A DNA stretch of 9,243 nucleotides, from contig CAVEYD010000039.1 in NCBI GenBank assembly GCA_963619835.1, positions 1 through 9,243 on the forward strand, read 5' to 3'. Numbering within the stretch: position 1 is the stretch's first letter; each line of letters begins with the position of its first letter. The notes beneath the pieces are model-generated. The model saw only the letters and a program-made list of their open reading frames with translations, searched no databases and was not told the DNA's origin. This DNA comes from Fimimonas sp963619835. GTDB taxonomy: Bacteria > Bacillota > Clostridia > Christensenellales > CAG-314. Both the position numbers and the translations under genes were made by a program. Shown here one piece after another: positions 1-6,289 of the stretch.

Positions 1-11
1 ACTAAAAAACG

Positions 12-73
12 GCAAAATTTTTCCTTACAAAAATAAAGCAAAATTTTTCCGCATTAAATAATGCAAAATTTTG
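12..73. repeat. Three short A/T-tract repeats upstream of the rplU promoter
   Basis: GCAAAATTTTTCC occurs exactly at 12-24 and 38-50, and a shortened copy, GCAAAATTTTG, at 63-73, so the copies start 26 and 25 bases apart. The last ends just before the -35 hexamer. A small inverted repeat, GCATT/AATGC (51-55 and 60-64), sits between copies two and three. A-tracts here could act as an UP element or bend DNA, but that is inference; the spacing is near 2.5 helical turns, so the tracts would not all face the same side. Confidence 0.6.
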
Positions 74-74
74 T

Positions 75-103
75 TTGACAAAACCTATTATATATATTAA
101 AAT
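75..103 (+). promoter_or_regulatory. Sigma-A type promoter of the rplU-prp-rpmA operon
   Basis: A perfect -35 hexamer TTGACA (75-80) is followed after exactly 17 bases by TAAAAT (98-103), one mismatch from TATAAT. Transcription would begin near 110, right at the start of the structured leader and about 80 bases before the rplU start codon. Hexamers and spacing are seen directly; the start point is inferred. Confidence 0.8.
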
Positions 104-110
104 ATAAAAC

Positions 111-179
111 GGCCGCTTAAGCAGGGTAAAAAAGAGCAACAAAGCCACCCTCGTTTAGCGAGACTCTGATACGGGAGGT
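111..179 (+). ncRNA. Putative L21 leader (cis-regulatory 5' UTR of rplU)
   Basis: The transcribed leader contains several mutually exclusive short pairings. AGGGT (123-127) can pair with ACCCT (147-151). CTCG (150-153) can pair with CGAG (159-162) over a 5-base loop. CCTC (149-152) can instead pair with GAGG of the ribosome binding site (175-178). This layout fits a switch that exposes or hides the Shine-Dalgarno. Bacillota commonly have an L21 leader RNA here, and the segment ending in ACGGGAGGT resembles my memory of that family. A covariance-model search would settle it. Confidence 0.55.
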
Positions 180-188
180 AACAACACG

Positions 189-497
189 ATGTACGCAATT
201 GTTAAAGCAGGCGGAAAGCAGTACAAAGTTACCGAAGGTTTAATTTTCGAAACAGAACTTCTCGATGCAGAAGTTAATTCCAAAGTTGAACTTGAAGTAG
301 TTTTGGGTGCAGACGACGCAAACGTTTACGTTGGAAACGACGCAAGCAAAGTTAAAGTATCCGCAACCGTTGTCGAACATGGCAAAGGAAAGAAAATCAA
401 CATTTTCACCTACAAAGCTAAGAAAAATGTTCGTAAACGTCAAGGACACAGACAACCTTACACCAAGTTGAAGGTTGACAGCATCACAATCGGCTAA
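189..497 (+). CDS. rplU: 50S ribosomal protein L21
   Basis: Ribosomal protein L21 of the large subunit, which binds 23S rRNA. The 102-residue product has the usual bacterial length and begins with the family signature MYAIVKAGGKQYKV. It ends in a basic segment (KKNVRKRQGHRQPYTKLKV) typical of the rRNA-contacting L21 C-terminus. The start is fixed by a strong GGGAGGT (173-179) nine bases before the ATG. It is first in the rplU-prp-rpmA operon, with only 2 bases before prp, so translational coupling is likely. Expression probably depends on the promoter at 75-103 and the leader at 111-179. Nothing is unusual in the protein. Confidence 0.97.
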   Translation: MYAIVKAGGKQYKVTEGLIFETELLDAEVNSKVELEVVLGADDANVYVGNDASKVKVSATVVEHGKGKKINIFTYKAKKNVRKRQGHRQPYTKLKVDSITIG

Positions 498-499
498 AA

Positions 500-829
500 A
501 TGACAGATATCACCGTAACAAAAAAAGACAATTCAATAGTTGAGGTCAACGCAATAGGGCACACCGGCTACGGCGAAAGTGGCGAAGATATAGTGTGCGC
601 AGGCGTATCCACGTTGTTGCAATCGGCATTGCTCGGTTTGTTGCAAGTGGTAGGAATAAATGTCACATTTACGGTGGACGAAGAAAAAGGCGCATTACGG
701 TTTATTTTACCGAAAGATCTTACCGCAACCGAAAGGCACGATGCCGACATTGTACTCAACACAATGTTATGCGGACTACAAGATTTATTCACAGAATATT
801 CCGACTACATCAATTTGGAGGTAATTTAA
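500..829 (+). CDS. prp: Ribosomal-processing cysteine protease Prp
   Basis: Prp (YsxB/DUF464 family, 109 residues) removes the short N-terminal extension of L27 so that L27 can function in the peptidyl-transferase centre. The family hallmark GHTGYGESGEDIVCAGVS is present: His21 and Cys33 form the expected catalytic pair, and the glycine-rich loop between them closes over the substrate in known structures. The gene begins 2 bases after rplU and ends 2 bases before the rpmA ATG. No Shine-Dalgarno precedes its ATG, so it probably relies on coupling from rplU. The neighbouring L27 carries the matching cleavage sequence, which supports the assignment. Confidence 0.93.
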   Translation: MTDITVTKKDNSIVEVNAIGHTGYGESGEDIVCAGVSTLLQSALLGLLQVVGINVTFTVDEEKGALRFILPKDLTATERHDADIVLNTMLCGLQDLFTEYSDYINLEVI

Positions 830-831
830 CA

Positions 832-1113
832 ATGTTTATTAAGTTGCAGTTGTTTGCCCACAAAAAAGGTATGGGTAGCACCAAAAACGGACGTGACAGT
901 GAAAGCAAACGTTTGGGCGCAAAGCGTGCTGACGGACAATTTGCCAAAGCTGGTAACATTCTCGTAAGACAACGCGGAACACACTTCCATCCCGGCAACA
1001 ATGTCGGAATCGGCAAGGATGACACATTGTTTGCTCTTATCGATGGCGTAGTTAAGTTCGAACGCTACGACAAAACGAGAAGACAAGTTTCCGTATATCC
1101 CGTTGCAGAGTAA
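832..1113 (+). CDS. rpmA: 50S ribosomal protein L27 with Prp-cleavable N-terminal extension
   Basis: L27 (93 residues) sits at the peptidyl-transferase centre of the 50S subunit and contacts tRNA ends. The body (KKGMGSTKNGRDSESKRLG, RQRGTHFHPG, GKDDTLFAL) is classic L27. The first nine residues, MFIKLQLFA, precede HKKG and match the Bacillota pre-L27 extension, cut after the Phe-Ala pair by Prp, here encoded just upstream. The start is set by GGAGGT (817-822) nine bases before ATG 832; the frame stays open upstream, but that stretch overlaps prp and has no L27 similarity. The operon ends at the terminator at 1126. An obg gene, frequent after rpmA in Bacillota, is not here. Confidence 0.97.
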   Translation: MFIKLQLFAHKKGMGSTKNGRDSESKRLGAKRADGQFAKAGNILVRQRGTHFHPGNNVGIGKDDTLFALIDGVVKFERYDKTRRQVSVYPVAE

Positions 1114-1125
1114 AGCACAAATCAC

Positions 1126-1160
1126 AAGTCGAGACTTTAATTTAGTCTCGACTTTTTATT
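1126..1160 (+). terminator. Rho-independent terminator of the ribosomal protein operon
   Basis: An 11-bp perfect stem, AAGTCGAGACT (1126-1136) with AGTCTCGACTT (1144-1154), encloses a 7-base loop. It continues into TTTTTATTTTATTTTTT on the + strand. It lies 12 bases after the rpmA stop, so it closes the rplU-prp-rpmA transcript. Confidence 0.93.
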
Positions 1161-1261
1161 TTATTTTTTGTATTTTTTACTAAAAAATCACCCCAAAACT
1201 CAACCAAATCTATTCACAACCCCAATTTTTTTATTTTCTATTTTTATTTTGCCATATTATA

Positions 1262-1270
1262 TGATATAAT
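1262..1270 (+). promoter_or_regulatory. Candidate extended -10 promoter for the glycosylase/NYN unit
   Basis: TGATATAAT gives a perfect TATAAT (1265-1270) with the upstream TG of an extended -10 element. The hexamer at the -35 distance (TTTTAT, 1242-1247) is poor, which extended -10 promoters tolerate. It is the only good promoter match between the terminator at 1126-1160 and the start at 1332. Confidence 0.5.
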
Positions 1271-1318
1271 ATTATTATCATAAATAACAAAAGTAATTAT
1301 ATTATTATCACAAACAAC
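1269..1318. repeat. Two-copy 20-bp direct repeat, 30-bp period
   Basis: ATATTATTATCATAAATAAC (1269-1288) and ATATTATTATCACAAACAAC (1299-1318) match at 18 of 20 positions, start to start 30 bases. They lie immediately after the candidate -10 element and end 13 bases before the glycosylase start codon, so they would be in the 5' leader. A role as a regulator-binding pair or an RNA element is only a possibility; low complexity makes slippage an alternative. Confidence 0.6.
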
Positions 1319-1331
1319 CTTCAAAATAATT

Positions 1332-2195
1332 ATGGACAACACTTTACAAAATTTACCGATAGTTTTCGATTTTTCCACCGAATATTTTTCCCTTGCCGAC
1401 ACTTTAGAATGTGGACAAGTTTTTCGCTACAAAAAAATTGACAGCAACACTTACTGTGTTTTTTCCACAAACAAATTTGCCGTTGCATCGCAAAATGGCA
1501 ACAAAATCGTAGTGCAAGCCGATCGGCAAAATGCCGACTATTTTTGGAACTATTTCGACCTAAACACCAACTACAAGCAAAAAGTCGACCGTATTTCCGC
1601 ATTATCACCCATCATGCAACAAGCGTCAACTTACGGCAAGGGCATACGAATTCTCAACCAAGATCCGTTAGAAACAACCTTCAGTTTTATTATTTCGGCA
1701 AACAACAACATAAAGCGCATACAAACAATCATCGAGCGCATGTGCAGTGCAATCGGCACGCCCACGCCTTACGGCAATGCGTTTCCCACAGTGCAACAAA
1801 TAGCAAGTAAACCCACGCAGTTTTTCACCGATATAGGCGCAGGCTATCGCGACAAATATCTCAAACAAACGGCACAACAATTGCTAAATTTTGATATCTC
1901 GTCGCTCAAAAACTTGCCAACCGAAGTTGCCCGTCAAAAATTATTGACTTTTCAAGGCATCGGCCCCAAAGTTGCCGATTGTATCTTGCTTTTCGGCTTA
2001 AACCATGGAGACGTTTTTCCGGTAGACACTTGGCTCAAAAAAGTTTACCACCAACATTTCGAAACGGGACTAAAGGACGATCAAATATCTCAATATTTTT
2101 GCAATTTATTCGGTCAAGATGCAGGCTTATGCCAACAATATTTATTTTATTTTCAGCGAAAGTATTTACAAACAAACGCAAATAATGTAAAATAA
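1332..2195 (+). CDS. ogg: OGG1-type 8-oxoguanine DNA glycosylase/AP lyase
   Basis: A base-excision repair enzyme that should remove 8-oxoguanine from DNA and nick the abasic site. The 287 residues align by eye with human OGG1 over the whole core. The N-terminal domain has LECGQVFRY (25-33), with Gly28 matching the glycine that reads the N7-H of 8-oxoG. SFIISANNNIKRI (118-130) matches the NNN segment. The helix-hairpin-helix GIGPKVADC carries catalytic Lys213, and VDTW holds catalytic Asp232. Gln268 and Phe272 correspond to human Gln315 and Phe319, the lesion-binding pair. The ATG has no Shine-Dalgarno, unlike most other genes here. The NYN gene follows 26 bases later, so the two are probably cotranscribed. 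Residue matches are from memory of human OGG1. Confidence 0.92.
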   Translation: MDNTLQNLPIVFDFSTEYFSLADTLECGQVFRYKKIDSNTYCVFSTNKFAVASQNGNKIVVQADRQNADYFWNYFDLNTNYKQKVDRISALSPIMQQASTYGKGIRILNQDPLETTFSFIISANNNIKRIQTIIERMCSAIGTPTPYGNAFPTVQQIASKPTQFFTDIGAGYRDKYLKQTAQQLLNFDISSLKNLPTEVARQKLLTFQGIGPKVADCILLFGLNHGDVFPVDTWLKKVYHQHFETGLKDDQISQYFCNLFGQDAGLCQQYLFYFQRKYLQTNANNVK

Positions 2196-2221
2196 TACTA
2201 AAGTTTTATGGAGGAATCACC

Positions 2222-3088
2222 ATGCTACGAGACAGAAAAATAGCATTTTTTATCGATTTAGACAATTTATCTCTCACAGCAGAGCATTACTACAGCATTT
2301 TATCTCAACTTAAAGATTATGGCGACATAGTATACGGAGTAGTTTACGGTGCAGGCGAACGCAAGCACAAAAAGATAATTGCCGATGCCGATGCCAACGG
2401 TTACAAAGTTTGTCGCGTTTTAGCAACAAAGCACCGCGGACGTAAAAATTTTGACTATCGCATTTTTGTCGACGTCATGGATATTCTTTCAATCAATCAC
2501 AACGTGGACACAGTTTGTGTTGTTGCACAGCCGGCCGATATGTCTTATCTTTATTCCTACCTTCGCAATCATGGCAAGGCAATCATCGCTTTAGACAACA
2601 ATCCGCAAGCGCAAAATTTTGTGCAAGACTTTGTCAGCATAAGCGTAAAGTCCAAGTCCGCACGTCGTAAAAAGAAGACGGCAGAAGTTGTTCCCGCCGG
2701 CGACGAAGCACCCGCTAATAATGTCGAACCTCAAAAGAATGCCGACGTCGAACGCACCGAAGACTTGTTAAAGCAAATCGATTCTCTTAAGCAAGATGCC
2801 GCAGCCGAACCGCAACCTGTTGAAGAGCCTACCAAGGAAGTCAAAGAGCAAGTTGCCGAGCCCAAGGCAGACGCAGCACCGCAAGCCGAAGAGCAAGCAC
2901 CTCAACAAGATGCTCAAGACGAATCTAAGGCAGAAGCCGAAGCGGTCAACAAACCTCGCACGCAGTACAATGCTCAAAACGATGGCGAACTTATTCGTCA
3001 AATCAACGATGCTCGCACGCAGGAAGAAGACGTCAGCACCGAAGCCATTTTGGATCAAATCAAAAAGCTTTTGCAAGACGTTGAATAA
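2222..3088 (+). CDS. NYN/LabA-like domain protein with acidic Q/A/P-rich tail
   Basis: Residues 5-142 look like a NYN (PIN-like) domain of the LabA/DUF88 type, a fold of metal-dependent RNases. The first strand FFIDLDN supplies Asp12 and Asp14, and FDYRIFVDVMDIL supplies Asp78, Asp84 and Asp87. The fourth-strand motif, usually SGDSDF, reads AQPADM here: the first aspartate is replaced and only Asp106 remains. A basic patch (SKSARRKKK, 144-152) follows, then about 130 residues rich in Glu, Gln, Ala and Pro, probably disordered. Three short helix-like motifs with a QI core occur in this tail at 179-186, 254-261 and 273-280. GGAGG (2210-2214) seven bases before ATG 2222 sets the start. RNA cleavage or binding is inferred from the family; the target is unknown. 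Confidence 0.8.
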   Translation: MLRDRKIAFFIDLDNLSLTAEHYYSILSQLKDYGDIVYGVVYGAGERKHKKIIADADANGYKVCRVLATKHRGRKNFDYRIFVDVMDILSINHNVDTVCVVAQPADMSYLYSYLRNHGKAIIALDNNPQAQNFVQDFVSISVKSKSARRKKKTAEVVPAGDEAPANNVEPQKNADVERTEDLLKQIDSLKQDAAAEPQPVEEPTKEVKEQVAEPKADAAPQAEEQAPQQDAQDESKAEAEAVNKPRTQYNAQNDGELIRQINDARTQEEDVSTEAILDQIKKLLQDVE

Positions 3089-3145
3089 AAGTAGTGCAAC
3101 CGCCACAATCGTGCAACCAACCTACACAAAAAAAGAGAAAAAAAC

Positions 3146-3179
3146 AAAGGACGATACTTTTCAAAGCATCGTCCTTTTT
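3146..3179 (+). terminator. Rho-independent terminator after the NYN gene
   Basis: AAAGGACGAT (3146-3155) pairs perfectly over 10 bp with ATCGTCCTTT (3168-3177). The 12-base loop contains a further CTTT/AAAG pairing. A T-rich run continues on the + strand to about 3200. It lies 57 bases after the NYN stop and closes the glycosylase/NYN transcript. Confidence 0.9.
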
Positions 3180-3218
3180 ATTTTATTTTATTTTATTTTT
3201 AACCCAAACGATTTTAAT

Positions 3219-3228
3219 NNNNNNNNNN
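3219..3228. other. Assembly gap (10 Ns)
   Basis: Ten consecutive N bases inside T-rich sequence. A round number of Ns usually stands for a scaffold join, so the true distance between the flanks is unknown. Everything right of it belongs next to the left part only if the scaffold is correct. The roughly 155 bases from the gap to the next gene are AT-rich and show no recognisable gene or convincing terminator. Confidence 0.97.
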
Positions 3229-3383
3229 TCTTTTAATTTTTTTAATAATCAATTATATTAGTTGTCTTTTTCTCAATTTTTTACCTAACAGCCAAAACAT
3301 TATTGCGGTAGTTTTTTTTAATAATTACCACAAACAGCCCGTACAACTTAATCAATCTTTTAATTTTTTCTCAAACCCTTTTA

Positions 3384-4253
3384 TTATTCCAAGTCAAACA
3401 TTTTTCTCAACTTATTTACGGCATTAAACAAGTTTTTAACTCCTTCAAAAACGTCGTTTTCGGTGTAGCCTTTCGAATTTAAGTATTGATATGCTTCCAG
3501 GGTAAATTCCCCGTTGTAGCCAATTTTTTTCAATGCGGCAACAATTTTTCCAAAATCGATTTTCATCGAAAAAGGAATTTGATGGTAATCTTGCCACAAA
3601 TCGTTGTCGTGAATATGCAAGTATTGTACTTTATCTTTAAGTGTCAAAATCATTTTTTCGGCACTTGTCTTTACGCCACGCATTTCCGAGTGTCCAATGT
3701 CAAGGCAAGCCACAAAGTAGTCATCGTTTACGGCATCCAAATGCGCCTTAAAATCTATTTCATTACTACATGCGGCGAAATGTGCATCGTCATCGTACCA
3801 GTTAAACATATTTTCTGTCGCAATTTTAACATTATGTTGTTTTGCAAATGGCAGCAATTCGAAGTACATTTCGGCATTTTCTTCGGCATTTTTGTCGTTA
3901 TCGGGGTGAATTATACAAGCTTTTCCGCCGGCAACGGCAGTAAGTTCAATAGATTTTTTGTACAAATCTCTAATCACTTTAAAATTGCTTGGAAACGGTG
4001 CATGCGATTGATTGCAAACAATTCCGTAGTCCTCACCAATTTTACGCAGTGTTTTTGCGTAATTTATTGCATTGTGACCGTTTAGCGGACAGTCCTCGTT
4101 TACGTAAAAATTGCGAGTTGCATCGTTGTATTTCACCATATCGAACATTGAAAAGTCCCATGCGTCAAATCCTGCTTTTGCCACAAGTTCAACAGCTTTT
4201 TCTTTCCCCACAATTTTCGCTATCGATCCTATTTCAGTAGAAACTTTTGTCAT
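3384..4253 (-). CDS. Sugar phosphate isomerase/epimerase-like TIM-barrel protein
   Basis: A 289-residue protein of the xylose isomerase-like/AP endonuclease 2 superfamily, which are metal-dependent TIM barrels that mostly isomerise or epimerise sugars and inositols. Likely metal or catalytic residues stand at the expected strand ends: His84 (QSHAPF), His116 (IIHPDND), Glu147 (IATENM), Asp185 and His188 (CLDIGHSEM), His213/His215 (YLHIHDND) and Glu253 (FTLEAY). There is no signal peptide, so it should be cytoplasmic. AGGTGA (4258-4263 on this strand) sits four bases before the ATG. The surface protein gene lies upstream on the same strand, separated by a terminator, and no clear promoter of its own was found. 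The substrate cannot be deduced. Confidence 0.85.
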   Translation of the reverse strand: MTKVSTEIGSIAKIVGKEKAVELVAKAGFDAWDFSMFDMVKYNDATRNFYVNEDCPLNGHNAINYAKTLRKIGEDYGIVCNQSHAPFPSNFKVIRDLYKKSIELTAVAGGKACIIHPDNDKNAEENAEMYFELLPFAKQHNVKIATENMFNWYDDDAHFAACSNEIDFKAHLDAVNDDYFVACLDIGHSEMRGVKTSAEKMILTLKDKVQYLHIHDNDLWQDYHQIPFSMKIDFGKIVAALKKIGYNGEFTLEAYQYLNSKGYTENDVFEGVKNLFNAVNKLRKMFDLE

Positions 4254-4273
4254 TTTATCACCTAATTTCTTTC

Positions 4274-4303
4274 AAAAAAGCGATTTATTTTAAGATCGCT
4301 TTT
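4274..4303 (-). terminator. Rho-independent terminator between the two minus-strand genes
   Basis: Read on the - strand, AAAAGCGAT (4303-4295) pairs with ATCGCTTTT (4284-4276) over 9 bp with a 10-base loop, and the U run continues to 4274. It follows the surface protein gene by 38 bases and ends only about 11 bases before the ribosome binding site of the isomerase-like gene. It could therefore also act as an attenuator of read-through. Confidence 0.78.
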
Positions 4304-4341
4304 GTTAAAAATATTTTAATTAAAAACCGCTTTTTCTATTT

Positions 4342-6273
4342 TTAATCTAACGGTTTGTTGTAAGCTTCCTTGTCTTTTTTAGCTTTAAACACAGCATACA
4401 GCACAACGCCCAAAATTATTGCACAACCAAGAGTAATAAGTCCCACAAGGGCATTTGTTGTAATTTGACTTGTGTAAATAAGTCTGCTCGCACTAATCCA
4501 ACCGTAATCGTAAGAGCCGTCGTCATGCACCAAGTACACCTCGCACGAATTATTTTCTTCGTCATAGCTAAGCACGTTCACACGTTGACCGCTGTAAAGT
4601 TTAACGGCAATGCCGTTTTCGTCGCAAATTTCCGTACCTTCGTCAAGATTTCTATCGGCGTAAATTGTCACAGCCTCAAAGAGTGTTGCATTTATTTTTT
4701 TCTTTTCCAGCACAACAACGCCTTGTTCCTCGCTAACTTTCGAGCTAAATTTTCCCAAAGACGTATTTTTCACAAATCCGTAAGACGTTGTTCCGTCAAC
4801 ATCGTAGCTCACGTAGTACCAACTCAAATTATCCCAAGCAAATTTTTGAAGTAGTGTAGCAGTAATCGGAGCATCGGCTTTTTGTTTAACTTCGGTTTTT
4901 GTCGAATTTTCAAACGGCAATTTGTACACATATTCGTAGTTCAACGACGTAAAGTTTGCCGTATATTTTACCGTTGCGGAAACGGTAGTGTTTTCAATCG
5001 TAAGTTTCTTGTCCTCAGTAGGCTTGCTTACAGTTGCCGTACCTTCCTCATTGTACGATTTTTTAATCCAAGCAAATTTGTTATTCCCCACAAGCACGTA
5101 GTAGTACGGACAGTTTTCCGCACCTTCGTATCCAAGAATAATCACATTTTCTTTGTAATCGTTTACGGCATTGTCAATGCTGTTTTCACCTTTTGTCTTA
5201 TACAAAATGTTTGTCGGGTAGCCTGTCGATTTTGCCAACGTGTACGAATTAAATTCTGTCGGCACTTCCAAGTTGACTGTGTCCGAACCTACCTGTACGG
5301 CATTTGTCGACTTAAACTCACCGCTTGCGTAGTTGTACAACACAACTTTATTCGTGCTTTCCAAAACGTAAATTCCGTATTTAGACGTAGCGATGGACAC
5401 AATTTTCACAGCATTTTCCGGATCAACCGTAAGCACAGCCTTGTCCGAAAGTGCAAAATTGTTTGCCCCTTGATTGTTCAAAGTATAAGCGTTGTTTTCG
5501 TTATACACAACAAACAAATTGTTTGTGCCGTCGTTGTAGTTAAATCCGCTTGTAAGCTTAATGTCGCTAACGTTAGAAATTGTAATTCCGGTCATGCTAA
5601 AGCTTGGCGAAACTTCGTATCTGTTGCATGTTCCGTTTGCAAAGTAGTAAGCAAAGTACTTTTCTGCCGATGCGTCTTTTGCGTACACAACCGAAGTTGC
5701 ATTTGTCAAGTTGTTCAAAATGCCCATCTCGGTTGCATCGTAAGTGTGGTAGTAAAGTTTATCTGAAACGGCATACACAGCATCTTTTCCGGCAAATTTT
5801 CCAACGCAAACGTCAGTAATATCGCCTATTTCGGACCAAGCGGTGTAAGATAAATCGCTTTTTACCAAACTTCCGTCGTTTTTCACGTTGTAAAGTTCGG
5901 CAGCCGTTCCGTAATTGATGTACAAACTACCAATCAAATCGGTGGTGTCGCTGTTTAGCGGAGTTTCCGATCCGCTAACCGAAACAATTTTGCCGTAAGT
6001 GTTGTCAAAATTGTTAATCGTATTTTGAGCGACAGGTTTTCCGGCAACTGTTCCGTCGGCGCCGTCCGACAGTTTAAAAATGTGCATTATGTTTTGCGAA
6101 CCTTCCTCAACGGTGTCCGCAACGTACAAGTAATCGCCCACAACGGCAACACCGGTAGGATCGACAAAGTAAATATCTTGTCCCTCGGCATTAGCCACAG
6201 TTGCGATATTAAAGTTGCAACAAATTGCAACCATTATTATTGCGCAAAGCGCAAAGCAAAGTGATTTTCTCAT
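4342..6273 (-). CDS. Secreted, C-terminally anchored surface protein with SH3-like modules
   Basis: I do not recognise a named family. The 643-residue product starts at ATG 6271-6273, preceded by GAGGA (6278-6282 on this strand). The open frame extends 29 codons further from a GTG, but without a ribosome site. Residues 1-29 form a signal peptide (MRKSL, hydrophobic core, cleavage after ANA). Residues 33-350 contain strand-rich segments such as GVAVVGDYLYVADT and SKYGIYVLESTNKVVLYNY, suggesting a beta-propeller. Residues 375-600 include SH3-like segments ending in aromatic motifs (FAWIKK, SYGFVKN, DYGWISASRL). A transmembrane helix (607-628) and a short basic tail finish it. It should be tethered outside the cell membrane; a wall- or glycan-binding role is inferred. 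Confidence 0.78.
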   Translation of the reverse strand: MRKSLCFALCAIIMVAICCNFNIATVANAEGQDIYFVDPTGVAVVGDYLYVADTVEEGSQNIMHIFKLSDGADGTVAGKPVAQNTINNFDNTYGKIVSVSGSETPLNSDTTDLIGSLYINYGTAAELYNVKNDGSLVKSDLSYTAWSEIGDITDVCVGKFAGKDAVYAVSDKLYYHTYDATEMGILNNLTNATSVVYAKDASAEKYFAYYFANGTCNRYEVSPSFSMTGITISNVSDIKLTSGFNYNDGTNNLFVVYNENNAYTLNNQGANNFALSDKAVLTVDPENAVKIVSIATSKYGIYVLESTNKVVLYNYASGEFKSTNAVQVGSDTVNLEVPTEFNSYTLAKSTGYPTNILYKTKGENSIDNAVNDYKENVIILGYEGAENCPYYYVLVGNNKFAWIKKSYNEEGTATVSKPTEDKKLTIENTTVSATVKYTANFTSLNYEYVYKLPFENSTKTEVKQKADAPITATLLQKFAWDNLSWYYVSYDVDGTTSYGFVKNTSLGKFSSKVSEEQGVVVLEKKKINATLFEAVTIYADRNLDEGTEICDENGIAVKLYSGQRVNVLSYDEENNSCEVYLVHDDGSYDYGWISASRLIYTSQITTNALVGLITLGCAIILGVVLYAVFKAKKDKEAYNKPLD

Positions 6274-6289
6274 ATATTCCTCAAAATTA

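Noticed and set aside
595..831. N-terminal extension of the L27 frame back to 595
   Set aside because: It lies wholly inside prp in another frame; the GGAGGT at 817-822 and the L27 signature set the start at 832.
3229..3383. Terminator for the isomerase-like gene
   Set aside because: Only four-base arms (GGTA/TACC) could be found downstream of its stop, too weak to call.
3486..4085. Open frame of 199 codons on the + strand opposite the isomerase-like gene
   Set aside because: Composition is that of an antisense shadow, and the minus-strand gene has clear family motifs and a ribosome site.
4882..5766. Long open frame (294 codons) on the + strand opposite the surface protein gene
   Set aside because: It is Cys/Val/Phe/Arg-rich with no domain, has no ribosome site, and mirrors the codon use of the well-supported minus-strand gene.
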